Assembly: GCA_002347475.1 (NCBI GenBank)
Contig: DDXI01000073.1
Span: forward strand, 1 to 39,129
Direction of reading: 5' to 3'
DNA: 39,129 bases
Source: Peptococcaceae bacterium UBA2264
GTDB taxonomy: Bacteria > Bacillota > Desulfitobacteriia > Desulfitobacteriales > Desulfitobacteriaceae
The position numbers were made by a program, and so were the translations under genes. This document shows positions 1-8,618 of this stretch, piece after piece. The notes under the pieces were generated by a model. It ran no database searches and was not told the DNA's origin. It saw only the letters and a list, made by a program, of their open reading frames with translations. Numbering within the stretch: the stretch's first letter is position 1; the number at the start of each line of letters is the position of its first letter.

Positions 1-470
1 GCGTCGATGCTCATCTGCTTTCCGGGCATGGCATCCAGGGTAAACCTGGCCCCAACTTCCGAGACACGCTCGGCCCCTTTGGTAATAACGATAAACTGGA
101 CCAGGACCAGAATTACAAATATAATGAAACCCACAACAGGATTACCCTTAATCACAAACTGGCCAAACTGCTGTATAACATCACCGGCATAGCCATCAAG
201 GAGAATAAGTCTGGTGGTTGAAATATTCAAGGATAAACGAAACAAAGTCATGGTTAACAATAAGGATGGAAGTACCGAAAAATCCAAAGGATCCTTGGTA
301 AAAACTGCAAGCATCAGGATCAGAACAGAACCGGTTATATTAAGAGTAATCAGGATATCAAGCAGGAAAGCAGGTAAAGGGATAACCATCATGACAACAA
401 TTCCTACAATTGCCAAAGCAGCCAGGACATCAATATTGGATTGCAAACGACGAAATGAAATTGCTGCCAC
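1..470 (-). CDS. flhA: FlhA, flagellar export gate protein (N-terminal part, cut by window edge)
   Basis: Reading leftward from a GTG at 470, the frame stays open to base 1 and gives about 156 residues typical of the FlhA N-terminus: a short cytoplasmic lead, then hydrophobic helices with the segments MTMTLFRLSLN-like and GNPVVGFIIF, then a conserved stretch ending in TLDAMPGKQMSIDA. FlhA forms the nonameric ring of the flagellar type III export gate in the inner membrane. The GTG shares one base with the flhB stop (TAGTG), and an AGGAAGG ribosome site lies inside the flhB end, so the two are translationally coupled. The C-terminal cytoplasmic ring domain lies outside the window. Identification is from recognised family sequence. 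Confidence 0.93.
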   Translation of the reverse strand, partial: MAAISFRRLQSNIDVLAALAIVGIVVMMVIPLPAFLLDILITLNITGSVLILMLAVFTKDPLDFSVLPSLLLTMTLFRLSLNISTTRLILLDGYAGDVIQQFGQFVIKGNPVVGFIIFVILVLVQFIVITKGAERVSEVGARFTLDAMPGKQMSID

Positions 471-1549
471 TAATTACCTTCCTCTCGTTTATGATCTCTT
501 CCCGATATTTTCTTTTTTTTAAGCCGATAAACAAAAGCCAGAACTTCTGCCACAGCTTTATAAAGATCATTTGGTATTGTCTGCCCGATTTCCACCTGAG
601 CAAAAAGAGCACGGGCCAAGGGCTTATTTTCCATAATTGCTATTTCACATTCTTCGGCCAATTGCCTTATCCTCCTGGCAACCTCGTCCTGTCCTTTGGC
701 CACAACATAGGGTGCTTTTTTTTTCTTTAAATCATAGCGTAAGGCTACAGCAAAGTGGGTAGGATTTATGATAACCACATCAGCCTTCTTGAGATCCTGC
801 ATCATTCTGCGCATAGCCATGGACCTTTGCTTTTTCTTGATCTCGGCCCGCAGTTCAGGATTGCCCTCTGTTTGTTTGAATTCCTGTTTCAACTCTTCAT
901 GAGACATACGTAAATTTTTTTCGTGATCCCACCACTGATACATATAATCAAAGACTGCCAGGATCAAAAAAAGAAGAGCAACTTTCCAGGCTAAAGCAGC
1001 AATTATCTGACTGAGAAAAGCAGCACTTTGACTGATTTCCACTTGTTGCAGAGAAGGGAATAGCTGCAGATTGTCACGAATACTGGCGTAAAGAAAATAA
1101 CCAATCAGGATAACCTTGGACAGGGATTTAAATAATTCTATCCAGCTTCTCAGGCCGAACATGCGTTTAGCTCCACTGATAAGGCTAATCCGGGAAAGCT
1201 GGGGTTTGAGCGGTTCAAAAGTGAAGAGCGATCCAACCTGAAAATAATTGCTGAGCAAAGACAGCACCACTGCCACCCCAAATAATGGTGAGAGGATGAT
1301 GAAAAACCGGCCGGTAATATTAAGCATCAAAGCTGATATGGAATATAAAGTCCAATCAGTATCCAGGGACCAGACATAGCCAAACAATTGTCCTGTCCTT
1401 TGCAGCATTTCCGGAAACCAGAATTTCAGAACTCCCAGGAAACCCAACAGAAGAATTGCTGAGTTAAGTTCTGTACTTTTAAAAACCTGACCTTTTTTCC
1501 TGGCTTCTTGTCTTCGCCGGGGTGTTGCCGGAAATTGTTTTTCACTCAT
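470..1549 (-). CDS. flhB: FlhB, export gate and substrate-specificity switch
   Basis: FlhB is the export-gate protein that switches secretion from rod/hook to filament substrates after self-cleavage. The protein is 359 residues, normal for the family, with four hydrophobic segments in the first 210 residues, a charged linker, and the autocleavage motif NPTH at residues 262-265 followed by FAVALRYD. I start it at the ATG at 1549 (MSEKQFPATPRRRQEARKKG), not at an upstream in-frame codon at 1582, because this ATG overlaps the fliR stop by one base (TAATG) and the sequence from there matches the usual FlhB N-terminus. The cleavage motif is intact, so switching should work although no fliK is seen in the locus. 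Confidence 0.95.
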   Translation of the reverse strand: MSEKQFPATPRRRQEARKKGQVFKSTELNSAILLLGFLGVLKFWFPEMLQRTGQLFGYVWSLDTDWTLYSISALMLNITGRFFIILSPLFGVAVVLSLLSNYFQVGSLFTFEPLKPQLSRISLISGAKRMFGLRSWIELFKSLSKVILIGYFLYASIRDNLQLFPSLQQVEISQSAAFLSQIIAALAWKVALLFLILAVFDYMYQWWDHEKNLRMSHEELKQEFKQTEGNPELRAEIKKKQRSMAMRRMMQDLKKADVVIINPTHFAVALRYDLKKKKAPYVVAKGQDEVARRIRQLAEECEIAIMENKPLARALFAQVEIGQTIPNDLYKAVAEVLAFVYRLKKKKISGRDHKREEGN

Positions 1550-2325
1550 TATTGCCACCCCTGATAAAATTGGGTCAGCCAAGCCAGGCTGGAATTAAAC
1601 AGATGGGTTATTGTTCCCCCAAACAAGGGGATCATTAAAACAAGAACAAAAAAGCCAAAAAGAATTTTCAGAGGGAAGACTACTGAAAATATATTGAGCT
1701 GAGGTACAATCCGAATTAAGAGACCTACCCCCAGATCTGCTAATAAAATCGCTCCGATAACCGGAGCAGCAATTTGAGCCGACAAGGCAAAAATATTGGC
1801 AGCCAGGTTCACATAAAAAATAAATCCTGCCGGTGCAGAAGAGAAATTGAGGGGTATAAAGGTATAGCTCTTGACCATTGCTGCAATCAGATAGTGATGA
1901 GAATTTGTAGCCAGCAAAAGCATGGTAGCCACCACCAGCTGAAAATTGCCCATCAGGGGACTCTGCATCCCGTAGACCGGATCGATAATATTACCCATCG
2001 TAAAACCCATCTGCAAATCAATCAGCTGACCGGCACCTTGCAAAACTGCTGTCAGGGCATAGATAATAAAACCGATAACCAAGCCGATCAGACTTTCTTT
2101 AATTACCAAACCTATCAGCAATAGTACTTCACCAGGGATAGCCGGTTGCCAGGACAATACCAGAGGATAAAGAATCAGTGACAGACTTACGGCCAGACCT
2201 ATTTTTATTAAGGTTGGTACTCCGCGGGCCCCAAAGACCGGAGCCAGGATGATCATTCCGGTCCAGCGGGCAAGGATAAGAATAAATAAAGAGAGTTTCC
2301 ACTGGAGCAACTGTGCCAAACTCAA
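1549..2325 (-). CDS. fliR: FliR, flagellar export gate membrane protein
   Basis: FliR is an integral membrane component of the FliPQR export channel. The protein of about 258 residues is almost wholly hydrophobic, with repeated membrane segments and the family pattern ILARWTGMIILAPVFGARGVP near the start. The frame opens at a TTG at 2358 inside fliQ, but the TTG at 2325 (LSLAQLLQW) has a strong GGAGGGG ribosome site eight bases upstream and gives the usual length, so I take it as the start. This makes a non-ATG start. Its stop overlaps the flhB start by one base. Confidence 0.92.
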   Translation of the reverse strand: MSLAQLLQWKLSLFILILARWTGMIILAPVFGARGVPTLIKIGLAVSLSLILYPLVLSWQPAIPGEVLLLIGLVIKESLIGLVIGFIIYALTAVLQGAGQLIDLQMGFTMGNIIDPVYGMQSPLMGNFQLVVATMLLLATNSHHYLIAAMVKSYTFIPLNFSSAPAGFIFYVNLAANIFALSAQIAAPVIGAILLADLGVGLLIRIVPQLNIFSVVFPLKILFGFFVLVLMIPLFGGTITHLFNSSLAWLTQFYQGWQ

Positions 2326-2344
2326 GTTTCTATCCCCTCCATTG

Positions 2345-2617
2345 CTAGTAACTCGCAAATGTCGCTAATTGAGTAAGCAGATTAGTTGTATAGACAGTAA
2401 GCACACTAAGCATCCAGGGCCCCAATAATAGCAGGACCGCTGCTATTGCCAAAGTCTTGGGAATGAAAGAAAGAGTCTGTTCCTGGATCTGGGTCATGGC
2501 CTGGAAGATGCTGACAAGCAAACCGACAAGTAAACTGACACCTAAAATAGGACCTCCCACAAGAATTGCCGTGCCTAATGCTTCTTTAGCTATGCTTAAA
2601 ACCTGATTCTGAGTCAT
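2345..2617 (-). CDS. fliQ: FliQ, small export gate membrane protein
   Basis: FliQ is a two-helix membrane protein in the FliPQR export channel. The product is about 90 residues with two hydrophobic helices separated by the conserved QAMTQIQEQTLSFIPK segment. Two in-frame ATGs lie six bases apart. The second, at 2617, has GGGAG at proper spacing, while the first sits almost on top of the ribosome site, so 2617 is chosen. It lies between fliP and fliR as in other Firmicutes. Confidence 0.94.
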   Translation of the reverse strand: MTQNQVLSIAKEALGTAILVGGPILGVSLLVGLLVSIFQAMTQIQEQTLSFIPKTLAIAAVLLLLGPWMLSVLTVYTTNLLTQLATFASY

Positions 2618-2717
2618 TGACATCTCCCTTTATTCTGCCTGATTCAGGATATCAGACGTTAATTGTACTTTCTGAAGACATTTCAAAAATATGTATTGAT
2701 TCCTTATTATGAAATTA

Positions 2718-3485
2718 CTAATGAAAGCTGGTAACTATTGACTGCACAACAAGGTGCCACCCATCAACCAGCACAAAAAGTAATAGTTTAAATGGTAAGG
2801 ATATCATCATCGGCGGCAGCATCATCATACCCATCGACATCAGAACACTGGAGACTATCATATCAATAACCATAAAAGGAATAAAGATGGCAAAACCCAT
2901 CTGAAAGGCTGTCTTGAGCTCACTGATCACAAATGAAGGAATTAAGACATAGGTCGGGATATCCCCATAGGTCTGGGGCCGTTCCATCTTGGCCAGACTG
3001 ACAAATAATTCTAAATCCTGTTCCCTCGTTTGCTTGAACATAAATTCTCTCAGAGGTTCTTCCGCCTTATTTAAGGCCTCATTCTGGCTTATACTTGTCT
3101 CAAGATAGGGCTGTAAGGCCTGAGTATTAATCTGATTCCAGGTTGGGGCCATTATATAAAAGGTCAGAAAAACCGTTAAACCGATCAGGACCTGATTGGG
3201 GGGCATTTGTTGAGTTCCCAGAGCATTACGCACAAAAGAAAGAACAATAATAATCCTGGTAAATGAAGTCATTAGAATCAAAATGGCTGGTGCAATCGAG
3301 AGCACTGTTAATAACAGCAAAATCTGCAGAGATGTACTCACTTGTTGGGTAGTCCCATTTCCAAGGTCAAGAGTGAGACCGGCTGCCTTTGTCAGAATTG
3401 AATTCCCCAGTATCCCTGCTGTAGTCAACAGAGCCAGCAAAAACAATTTACCTTTTTTACTGATAACCTTGAGAAAGACCTCCAC
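2718..3485 (-). CDS. fliP: FliP, export gate channel protein
   Basis: FliP forms most of the FliPQR channel of the flagellar export apparatus. The 255-residue product begins with a basic, hydrophobic signal-like segment (about residues 1-35), which is usual because FliP is made with a cleaved signal peptide. It continues with the family segments TSFTRIIIVLSFVRNALGTQQ and a C-terminal membrane region ending in VDGWHLVVQSI. The start is a GTG at 3485 that overlaps the fliO stop by one base. A gap of about 100 bases separates it from fliQ, in which I see nothing clear. Confidence 0.95.
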   Translation of the reverse strand: MEVFLKVISKKGKLFLLALLTTAGILGNSILTKAAGLTLDLGNGTTQQVSTSLQILLLLTVLSIAPAILILMTSFTRIIIVLSFVRNALGTQQMPPNQVLIGLTVFLTFYIMAPTWNQINTQALQPYLETSISQNEALNKAEEPLREFMFKQTREQDLELFVSLAKMERPQTYGDIPTYVLIPSFVISELKTAFQMGFAIFIPFMVIDMIVSSVLMSMGMMMLPPMMISLPFKLLLFVLVDGWHLVVQSIVTSFH

Positions 3486-3979
3486 TACTTCTCAGCCTCC
3501 CTAAGCAATCGTTCCAATTCAATCGCAAAAGCCTCATGACCTTTTCGCTTTCTTCGGTATTTTTGCTTTTTCTGATAAGGCTTTCCCATGAGGCGTACCA
3601 GCCCGCCCTCCATTTGCGGAAGAGAGGAGCTAGTAATTTCTTCCAATATCTCTGCAGCTACATCCGGATTATCGATCTCACTGATTTTTAGCAAATGATA
3701 ATCAGAACCGCAGAGCACCTGAAGCCTGCCTGCTATCTCCACCAGATAAAGAACTTGACGTCCTCCCAATACCTGACGGTCAAGAACACGCACCCAGGGA
3801 GAATTCAAACCACGTGCCGCAGAAGTATTTAAACGTTTGATGATCCATAAGGTTATTATCAGTATTAAGATAACTACAACCAGTGTACCCAGGAGGCCTC
3901 CCCAGGAGAAAGAAGTGACAGAGGCTGCCCCGCTGTTGCTTAAACCCAAGCCATAGGGTTGTCCCTCAATATTTGGCAT
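3485..3979 (-). CDS. fliO: FliO-type flagellar biosynthesis protein
   Basis: This 164-residue protein has an N-terminal stretch of about 25 residues, one strong membrane helix (LLGTLVVVILILIITLWII) and a cytoplasmic domain with VRVLDRQVLGGRQVLYLVEIAGRLQVLCGSD-like sequence. That is the FliO/FliZ family layout. FliO helps assemble the FliP ring. The tail is unusually basic (residues about 125-150, KKQKYRRKRKG). It lies directly before fliP, as expected. In Bacillus cheY sits between fliY and this gene; here there is only a 65-base gap. Confidence 0.85.
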   Translation of the reverse strand: MPNIEGQPYGLGLSNSGAASVTSFSWGGLLGTLVVVILILIITLWIIKRLNTSAARGLNSPWVRVLDRQVLGGRQVLYLVEIAGRLQVLCGSDYHLLKISEIDNPDVAAEILEEITSSSLPQMEGGLVRLMGKPYQKKQKYRRKRKGHEAFAIELERLLREAEK

Positions 3980-4044
3980 ATAATATCAACGCCTTCACAT
4001 AACCTGATAGCAGTTCAGTTTTAGATGGTTCAACAGACTCCATA

Positions 4045-5142
4045 CTAACCTAAAGTTTTCATGCGTTCCGCAGGTTGGACTATATCAGTAACCCGAACCC
4101 CAAAGGTTTCATTAATGACAACAACTTCACACTTGGCAACGAGTTTTCCGTTTATTATCATATCTACCGGCTCCCCAGCCAAGCGATCCAGTTCAATTAT
4201 TGATCCGGGACCCATATCCAGGATCTCTTTAATGGTCTTTCGGGTTTTTCCAAGTTCTATACTTACCTGTAAAGAGACATCCAATATTAATTCCAGATTA
4301 TCGTTTTGCGGCAGATACTGTCCGGCAACCAAAGGAGAAAAACGTGCCGGCTGAATCTGGGCCTTTGGTCCGGGAGTATGATGGAGTTGAGCCTGGGCAG
4401 GATTAACAGACATATTCTGCGGCGAGGGGATCTGGCTGGCGGCAGCTGTAACAAGATTAGCTGCATCTGCTTTCCCCATTCCTCCCCCTAATTTTCCGGC
4501 CAGTTCTCTGGCTGCAGAGACAACTATTATCTGCTCTAAAACACTGTCCAGCAGAGCCTCGATAACTATACGGTAGGAGATACGGACATAAGGGTCAGCA
4601 GGCTGATCACTGTTCAGAACATTGGAGAGATTATCCAGAACAGCCTTGGAGGGATGATAATCCACCTTTGCCTTCAGTAATGCAGACAAGGATATTGCTG
4701 CCGAATTCATGATTTGGCTCAGCACTTCAGAAATAGCCTGCAGCTCTTTTTCTGATATTTTGTCACCTGTTATTTTTCCTTCGCCTCTATACACAAGCTC
4801 ACTAATAACAGCCCCATCGTGTGGAAATAAAGCCAGTAAGTTTGAACCTTCAGAATCAGAATGATTCCTTATATCTGCAATTATCATTGGTTCCGGGTTT
4901 GCCTCCCTGATTTGCTGCAACCCGCAAACCTCCAAATTCAGGACAGTAATATCCACTTTTTTCTCTGAAACCTGGGCCAGAGTTGCAGCAGCATATCCGG
5001 CAAAATTTTCTGCAATTATTCTAATGGCATCCTGCTCCCCGGCAGTGAGAACCACCTTTACAGTATCTTCATCTGATTCCGGTTCCAGTGTACTCTTGAG
5101 AAGAGCATCAATTTCCTCTTGGGAAAGCAAGCCGTTACCCAT
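4045..5142 (-). CDS. fliY: FliY, C-ring switch protein with CheC-like and FliN domains
   Basis: FliY is the Firmicutes switch protein that combines a CheY-P phosphatase-like CheC region with a FliN (SpoA) domain in the C ring. The 365-residue product begins GLLSQEEIDALLKS, a full copy of the N-terminal peptide that binds phosphorylated CheY. A CheC-like region covers about residues 30-235, a Pro/Gln-rich linker follows, and a SpoA domain occupies about residues 275-355 (LDVSLQVSIELGKTRKTIKEI). In the first CheC-like active-site stretch (SEVLSQIMN) the usual ExxN reads EVLS, so this phosphatase site may be weak. The start at 5142 is chosen over 5157 because GGAGGGG precedes it by seven bases. 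It overlaps the fliM end by eight bases. Confidence 0.93.
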   Translation of the reverse strand: MGNGLLSQEEIDALLKSTLEPESDEDTVKVVLTAGEQDAIRIIAENFAGYAAATLAQVSEKKVDITVLNLEVCGLQQIREANPEPMIIADIRNHSDSEGSNLLALFPHDGAVISELVYRGEGKITGDKISEKELQAISEVLSQIMNSAAISLSALLKAKVDYHPSKAVLDNLSNVLNSDQPADPYVRISYRIVIEALLDSVLEQIIVVSAARELAGKLGGGMGKADAANLVTAAASQIPSPQNMSVNPAQAQLHHTPGPKAQIQPARFSPLVAGQYLPQNDNLELILDVSLQVSIELGKTRKTIKEILDMGPGSIIELDRLAGEPVDMIINGKLVAKCEVVVINETFGVRVTDIVQPAERMKTLG

Positions 5143-6130
5143 TCTGATCCCCTCCATGTTTGAAAATTTCCACGAGCTTTACCGCAAGCTGTTCTTTGTG
5201 CAGGCCCGGTATACCCATAAACTTAATATTATCTCCCACGTAAACAGGGAGGGGGGCCTGAATACGTTGACTCAACGGAATAACATCACCTGGAGCAAGA
5301 TTCAGTAAATCCTTAACCAGTATCTCTGTTGTTCCCAGAAGAGCCATGACATCAACTTTGGCCTGCTCAACATTTTGCTGTATCTGTTTAACAAAGAAGC
5401 CCGGGTTAGTAACGGCTTTAGTTGTAAAGAGAACCGAAGTACCCAACCTATCAAGGACAGGTTCTAAAACCACGTAAGGCAAACAAATATTGATCAGTCC
5501 TGCCGTCTCTCCTATCTTCACTTCCACTGTAACTAAAACAATTTTTTCATTTGGAGTCATAATATTGATAAACTGCAGATTTGTCTCCAAAGTCAAAAAG
5601 CGTGGATTTATGGCGTACACTTCCTCCAATGCTTCTTTTAGCAAACCCATCATCTGTGTTAAGCGTTTTTCAATTATCGTCTGTTCGATCTCTGTAAGAA
5701 CACGATTATTTTCCATAGCTTGCCCGCTACCGCCTAACAAACGTTCAACTGCCGAGAAAGCCAGGCTTGAACTCATTTCCAGCAAAGCTCCTCCCTCTTG
5801 GGGTTCAAGGCAAAACAAGGCAAGTATTGTTGGATCAGGCAAAGGACGGATAAATTCATCATAAGTCATTTGTTTAATGGCAAGGACCTTGGCCTCTGCA
5901 GTTGAATGAAAATGTCCGATTAAATAAATTGTCAGTATCCGGCGATACTTATCGAAAATATTTTGCAGAGTGTGAATCTGGTCTTTGGAAAACTTATTCG
6001 GGCATCTGAAATCATATGTACGTATCTTTTCCGAAATTGTTCCGGCATCAGGACATTGGTCATTTACAAGTTTTTCAGATTGGGTGCCTGGCAAGGCATC
6101 ACTCTTTGTCCAAGGTAAAACGTCACCCAT
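5135..6130 (-). CDS. fliM: FliM, C-ring switch protein with altered N-terminal CheY-binding peptide
   Basis: FliM is the middle C-ring protein that links FliG to FliN/FliY and normally captures CheY-P. The 331-residue product has the typical middle domain from about residue 40 (YDFRCPNKFSKDQIHTLQNIF) and a SpoA domain at the C-terminus (VDVMALLGTTEILVKDLLNLAPGDVIPL). The extreme N-terminus reads GDVLPWTKSDALP where FliM proteins usually have GDVLSQEEIDALL, so the CheY-binding peptide is degenerate. FliY next door keeps it. The ATG at 6130 has AAGGATGG upstream. The 36-base gap to fliL and the overlap with fliY indicate co-transcription. Confidence 0.95.
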   Translation of the reverse strand: MGDVLPWTKSDALPGTQSEKLVNDQCPDAGTISEKIRTYDFRCPNKFSKDQIHTLQNIFDKYRRILTIYLIGHFHSTAEAKVLAIKQMTYDEFIRPLPDPTILALFCLEPQEGGALLEMSSSLAFSAVERLLGGSGQAMENNRVLTEIEQTIIEKRLTQMMGLLKEALEEVYAINPRFLTLETNLQFINIMTPNEKIVLVTVEVKIGETAGLINICLPYVVLEPVLDRLGTSVLFTTKAVTNPGFFVKQIQQNVEQAKVDVMALLGTTEILVKDLLNLAPGDVIPLSQRIQAPLPVYVGDNIKFMGIPGLHKEQLAVKLVEIFKHGGDQNG

Positions 6131-6166
6131 ACAACCATCCTTTTCCTTAAACGTTCCTTGCTTACT

Positions 6167-6628
6167 CTATTGATAAACAAAGGATTCAAAGAGAACATTG
6201 GCTACCTTGTTGTCAGTAACTGTGTTTAATTTAAGCAGGAGGTCCTGCCGCAGTTTCTCTCTGGTTTCTGGTGTTCGTATATCTGCCAACGATTTATCTG
6301 AAAGAACCACATTAACAGCATCCTTAAGAAATGCCGATTTTGACTTTAGAAATTCCTCCGATTTTGAATTAACTCCTTCAACCGTAATCGCAGTCTTCAA
6401 AAAAGATCCACCCTGCAAATTAAAGGTAAATTCACCAATAGGGACCAGAGGGCCGTCCTTCTCGGCTGCCGCACCGGAATGAGCTATCTTCGCTTTATCA
6501 GTTTCAGAATTACCGTCCGCCGGGAGGTTTTTAAAAAGGTACTTCTGAGCACTCACGGTTCCACCGATACCTGCCCCGATACCCAAGACAAATACGATCA
6601 CGATTACAAACAATGTTTTTTTAGCCAT
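6167..6628 (-). CDS. fliL: FliL, flagellar basal body-associated protein
   Basis: FliL is a single-pass membrane protein that surrounds or supports the stator around the basal body. The 153-residue product has an N-terminal membrane helix (about residues 5-27), a linker with charged residues, and the FliL domain from about residue 60 (PIGEFTFNLQGG, then FLKDAVNVVLSDKSLADIRTPE and a C-terminal FVYQ). A good ribosome site (GGGGAG) precedes the ATG. It follows flbD by five bases, where in many Firmicutes flgE would come between them. Confidence 0.92.
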   Translation of the reverse strand: MAKKTLFVIVIVFVLGIGAGIGGTVSAQKYLFKNLPADGNSETDKAKIAHSGAAAEKDGPLVPIGEFTFNLQGGSFLKTAITVEGVNSKSEEFLKSKSAFLKDAVNVVLSDKSLADIRTPETREKLRQDLLLKLNTVTDNKVANVLFESFVYQ

Positions 6629-6633
6629 TATTC

Positions 6634-6837
6634 TTACTCCCCTGCTTCAGGATAGAGAGGATGACATTTTTTGCGAAAATCTGTTATTCTCCCGATAAGG
6701 TCTGCAATTGACTCCTTAACCACATATTTATTCCCGCCGGTCAAGGTAATTACCGTATCCGGAGTTTCTTCCAGGGTTTCGATAAGGTCAGTATTTATGG
6801 CAAACTCTTTATCGTTCAAACGCGTAACTTTAATCAT
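6634..6837 (-). CDS. flbD: FlbD/SwrD-family small flagellar protein
   Basis: This 67-residue protein matches the small FlbD (SwrD in Bacillus subtilis) family: MIKVTRLNDKEFAINTDLIE, then an ETPDTVITLTGG segment and a helical VKESIADLIGRI segment. The family is tied to flagellar motor power and swarming; its biochemical role is not settled. In Bacillus it lies between flgD and flgE. Here both are missing and it sits directly between fliJ and fliL. Confidence 0.9.
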   Translation of the reverse strand: MIKVTRLNDKEFAINTDLIETLEETPDTVITLTGGNKYVVKESIADLIGRITDFRKKCHPLYPEAGE

Positions 6838-6849
6838 CCTTACATCCTC

Positions 6850-7308
6850 TCAAAGATCAGTTGTCCTTATTGTCAGCTTATGGCAGTATTGGACCTGGGC
6901 AATTTCATCCAGATTCATTTGTTCCCTGTGGTCTGACAACGATTTAAGAGCTTTTTCCTGCTTTTCTCTTAAACGCATCAGTTTTTCGCACTCGCGTTTG
7001 GCTTCAATAAGCTCTGAACGGCTCTTCTCCGCCACTTTTTCCCGCAGAAGCAGTTCTTCTTCCCTCTGGCGTAAAAGATGCAGTTGTCTGAAGGTGAAAT
7101 CAGACCACAACCCCAGGCTGTCAGGCTTAACTAAGCCTGCTTCGCGCTGACCGTTCATTGCCTTGTTCCAATCCTTTTTTTGCTCGTCCCTGCTTTGACT
7201 GCTCTCCAGCAGGAGAGCCGTTTCCTTAGCCATTTGAATTTTTCTTTCATCAAGTTTTTGTTCAGATAAACGGAGACATGTCTTCAACCTGAACTTAAAA
7301 TCCGGCAT
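6850..7308 (-). CDS. fliJ: FliJ, soluble export chaperone (coiled coil)
   Basis: FliJ is a small antiparallel coiled-coil protein that sits in the FliI hexamer and escorts export chaperones. The 152-residue product is almost entirely helical and charged, beginning FKFRLKTCLRLSEQKLDERKIQMAKE and continuing with heptad-rich segments (LRQREEELLLREKVAEKSRSEL). It follows fliI by two bases. Sequence conservation in this family is low, so the call rests on length, coiled-coil nature, the typical N-terminus and position. Confidence 0.88.
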   Translation of the reverse strand: MPDFKFRLKTCLRLSEQKLDERKIQMAKETALLLESSQSRDEQKKDWNKAMNGQREAGLVKPDSLGLWSDFTFRQLHLLRQREEELLLREKVAEKSRSELIEAKRECEKLMRLREKQEKALKSLSDHREQMNLDEIAQVQYCHKLTIRTTDL

Positions 7309-7310
7309 TT

Positions 7311-8618
7311 TTACTCCTCCTGAAATATGGCCTGCAGCTGTTTATACATGGCTTCATAACCAGACTCTTCCGTTATCTCCTGACAGACAAAATTCATAAT
7401 TTTTTCTCTCTTCCTGATAGCCGCATCAATTCCTGAATTGCTGCCATGGACATAGGCCCCGATATCTATCAGATCCTTCGCTTCATTATAAACAGCCAGA
7501 TATTTACGAACCTCCCTGGCTAATTTCTGCTGTTCAGGTTTGACCACATCACCCATAACCCTACTGACAGACTGCAGAATATCAATTGCCGGATAATGAT
7601 TCTTCATAGCTAATTCTCTGGTTAAGACAATATGCCCGTCAAGGATACCTCTCACAGCATCAGCAATCGGTTCGTTATGATCATCACCGTCAACAAGAAC
7701 AGTGTAAATACCAGTTATGCTGCCCTTAGCTGCCATCCCAGACCGTTCCAGAAGTTTTGGTAATAAGGAAAATACCGAAGGGGGGTATCCTCTGGTTGCC
7801 GGTGGCTCACCAACCGTTAAACCCACTTCTCTTTGAGCCATGGCAAACCGCGTTACCGAATCCATCATCAGCAGAACATCCAAACCACGATCACGAAAAT
7901 ACTCTGCAATAGCCGTCGCCGTAAAAGCTGCCTTCAAGCGGACCAAAGCCGGCTGATCGGAAGTAGCCACAACAATTACGGAACGGGCAAGACCGGCTTG
8001 TCCCAGATCCTTGTCAACAAAATCCCTGAGTTCCCTGCCCCGTTCTCCAATGAGGGCAATGACATTGATATCCGCAGCTGTATTCCGGGCCATCATTCCC
8101 AGCAAAGTACTTTTCCCAACTCCTGAACCTGCAAAGATCCCCATCCTTTGCCCGCGGCCTAGCGATAATAAGCCATCGATAGCCCGCACCCCCACATTCA
8201 GACCCTCCGTAATTCTGGGGCGCGAAAAAGCGTTGGGCGGAGAATTTTGCAATGGGTAGGCAGCCTCGGTTAACAGAGGCCTTCCATCCAAAGGATGACC
8301 TAATCCATCCAGGATTCTCCCCAGGAGTTTGGGGCCTGTCTTGACTGTCAGCCTGTGTCGGCGGGGTAAAACCCTGTCCCCCGGGGAAATCCCCTCAAGT
8401 TCTGCCAAAGGCATGATCAGAGTCATCAGGCCACGAAAGCCGAGCACCTCAGCCGGTATTTCCCGGCCGTCACGCGCCACAATATGACAAAATTCTCCTA
8501 CACTGGAACGGGGACCCGCGGACTCTACCAGCAGACCCACTATCTTGGAAACCAAGCCTTGTTCTGATACAGGGTTGATCAAATCAACTTTCCGGGCCAG
8601 TTGATTCCAATCTCTCAT
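7311..8618 (-). CDS. fliI: FliI, flagellar export ATPase
   Basis: FliI is the F1-beta-like ATPase that energises substrate entry into the export gate. The 435-residue product has an N-terminal barrel, a Walker A motif GSGVGKST at about residues 164-171, a Walker B LLMMD at about 249-253 and the family segment GEPPATRGYPPSVFSLLPKLLERSG. The ATG at 8618 lies inside the end of fliH (35-base overlap), suggesting coupled translation of the FliH-FliI complex. All catalytic motifs look intact. Confidence 0.97.
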   Translation of the reverse strand: MRDWNQLARKVDLINPVSEQGLVSKIVGLLVESAGPRSSVGEFCHIVARDGREIPAEVLGFRGLMTLIMPLAELEGISPGDRVLPRRHRLTVKTGPKLLGRILDGLGHPLDGRPLLTEAAYPLQNSPPNAFSRPRITEGLNVGVRAIDGLLSLGRGQRMGIFAGSGVGKSTLLGMMARNTAADINVIALIGERGRELRDFVDKDLGQAGLARSVIVVATSDQPALVRLKAAFTATAIAEYFRDRGLDVLLMMDSVTRFAMAQREVGLTVGEPPATRGYPPSVFSLLPKLLERSGMAAKGSITGIYTVLVDGDDHNEPIADAVRGILDGHIVLTRELAMKNHYPAIDILQSVSRVMGDVVKPEQQKLAREVRKYLAVYNEAKDLIDIGAYVHGSNSGIDAAIRKREKIMNFVCQEITEESGYEAMYKQLQAIFQEE

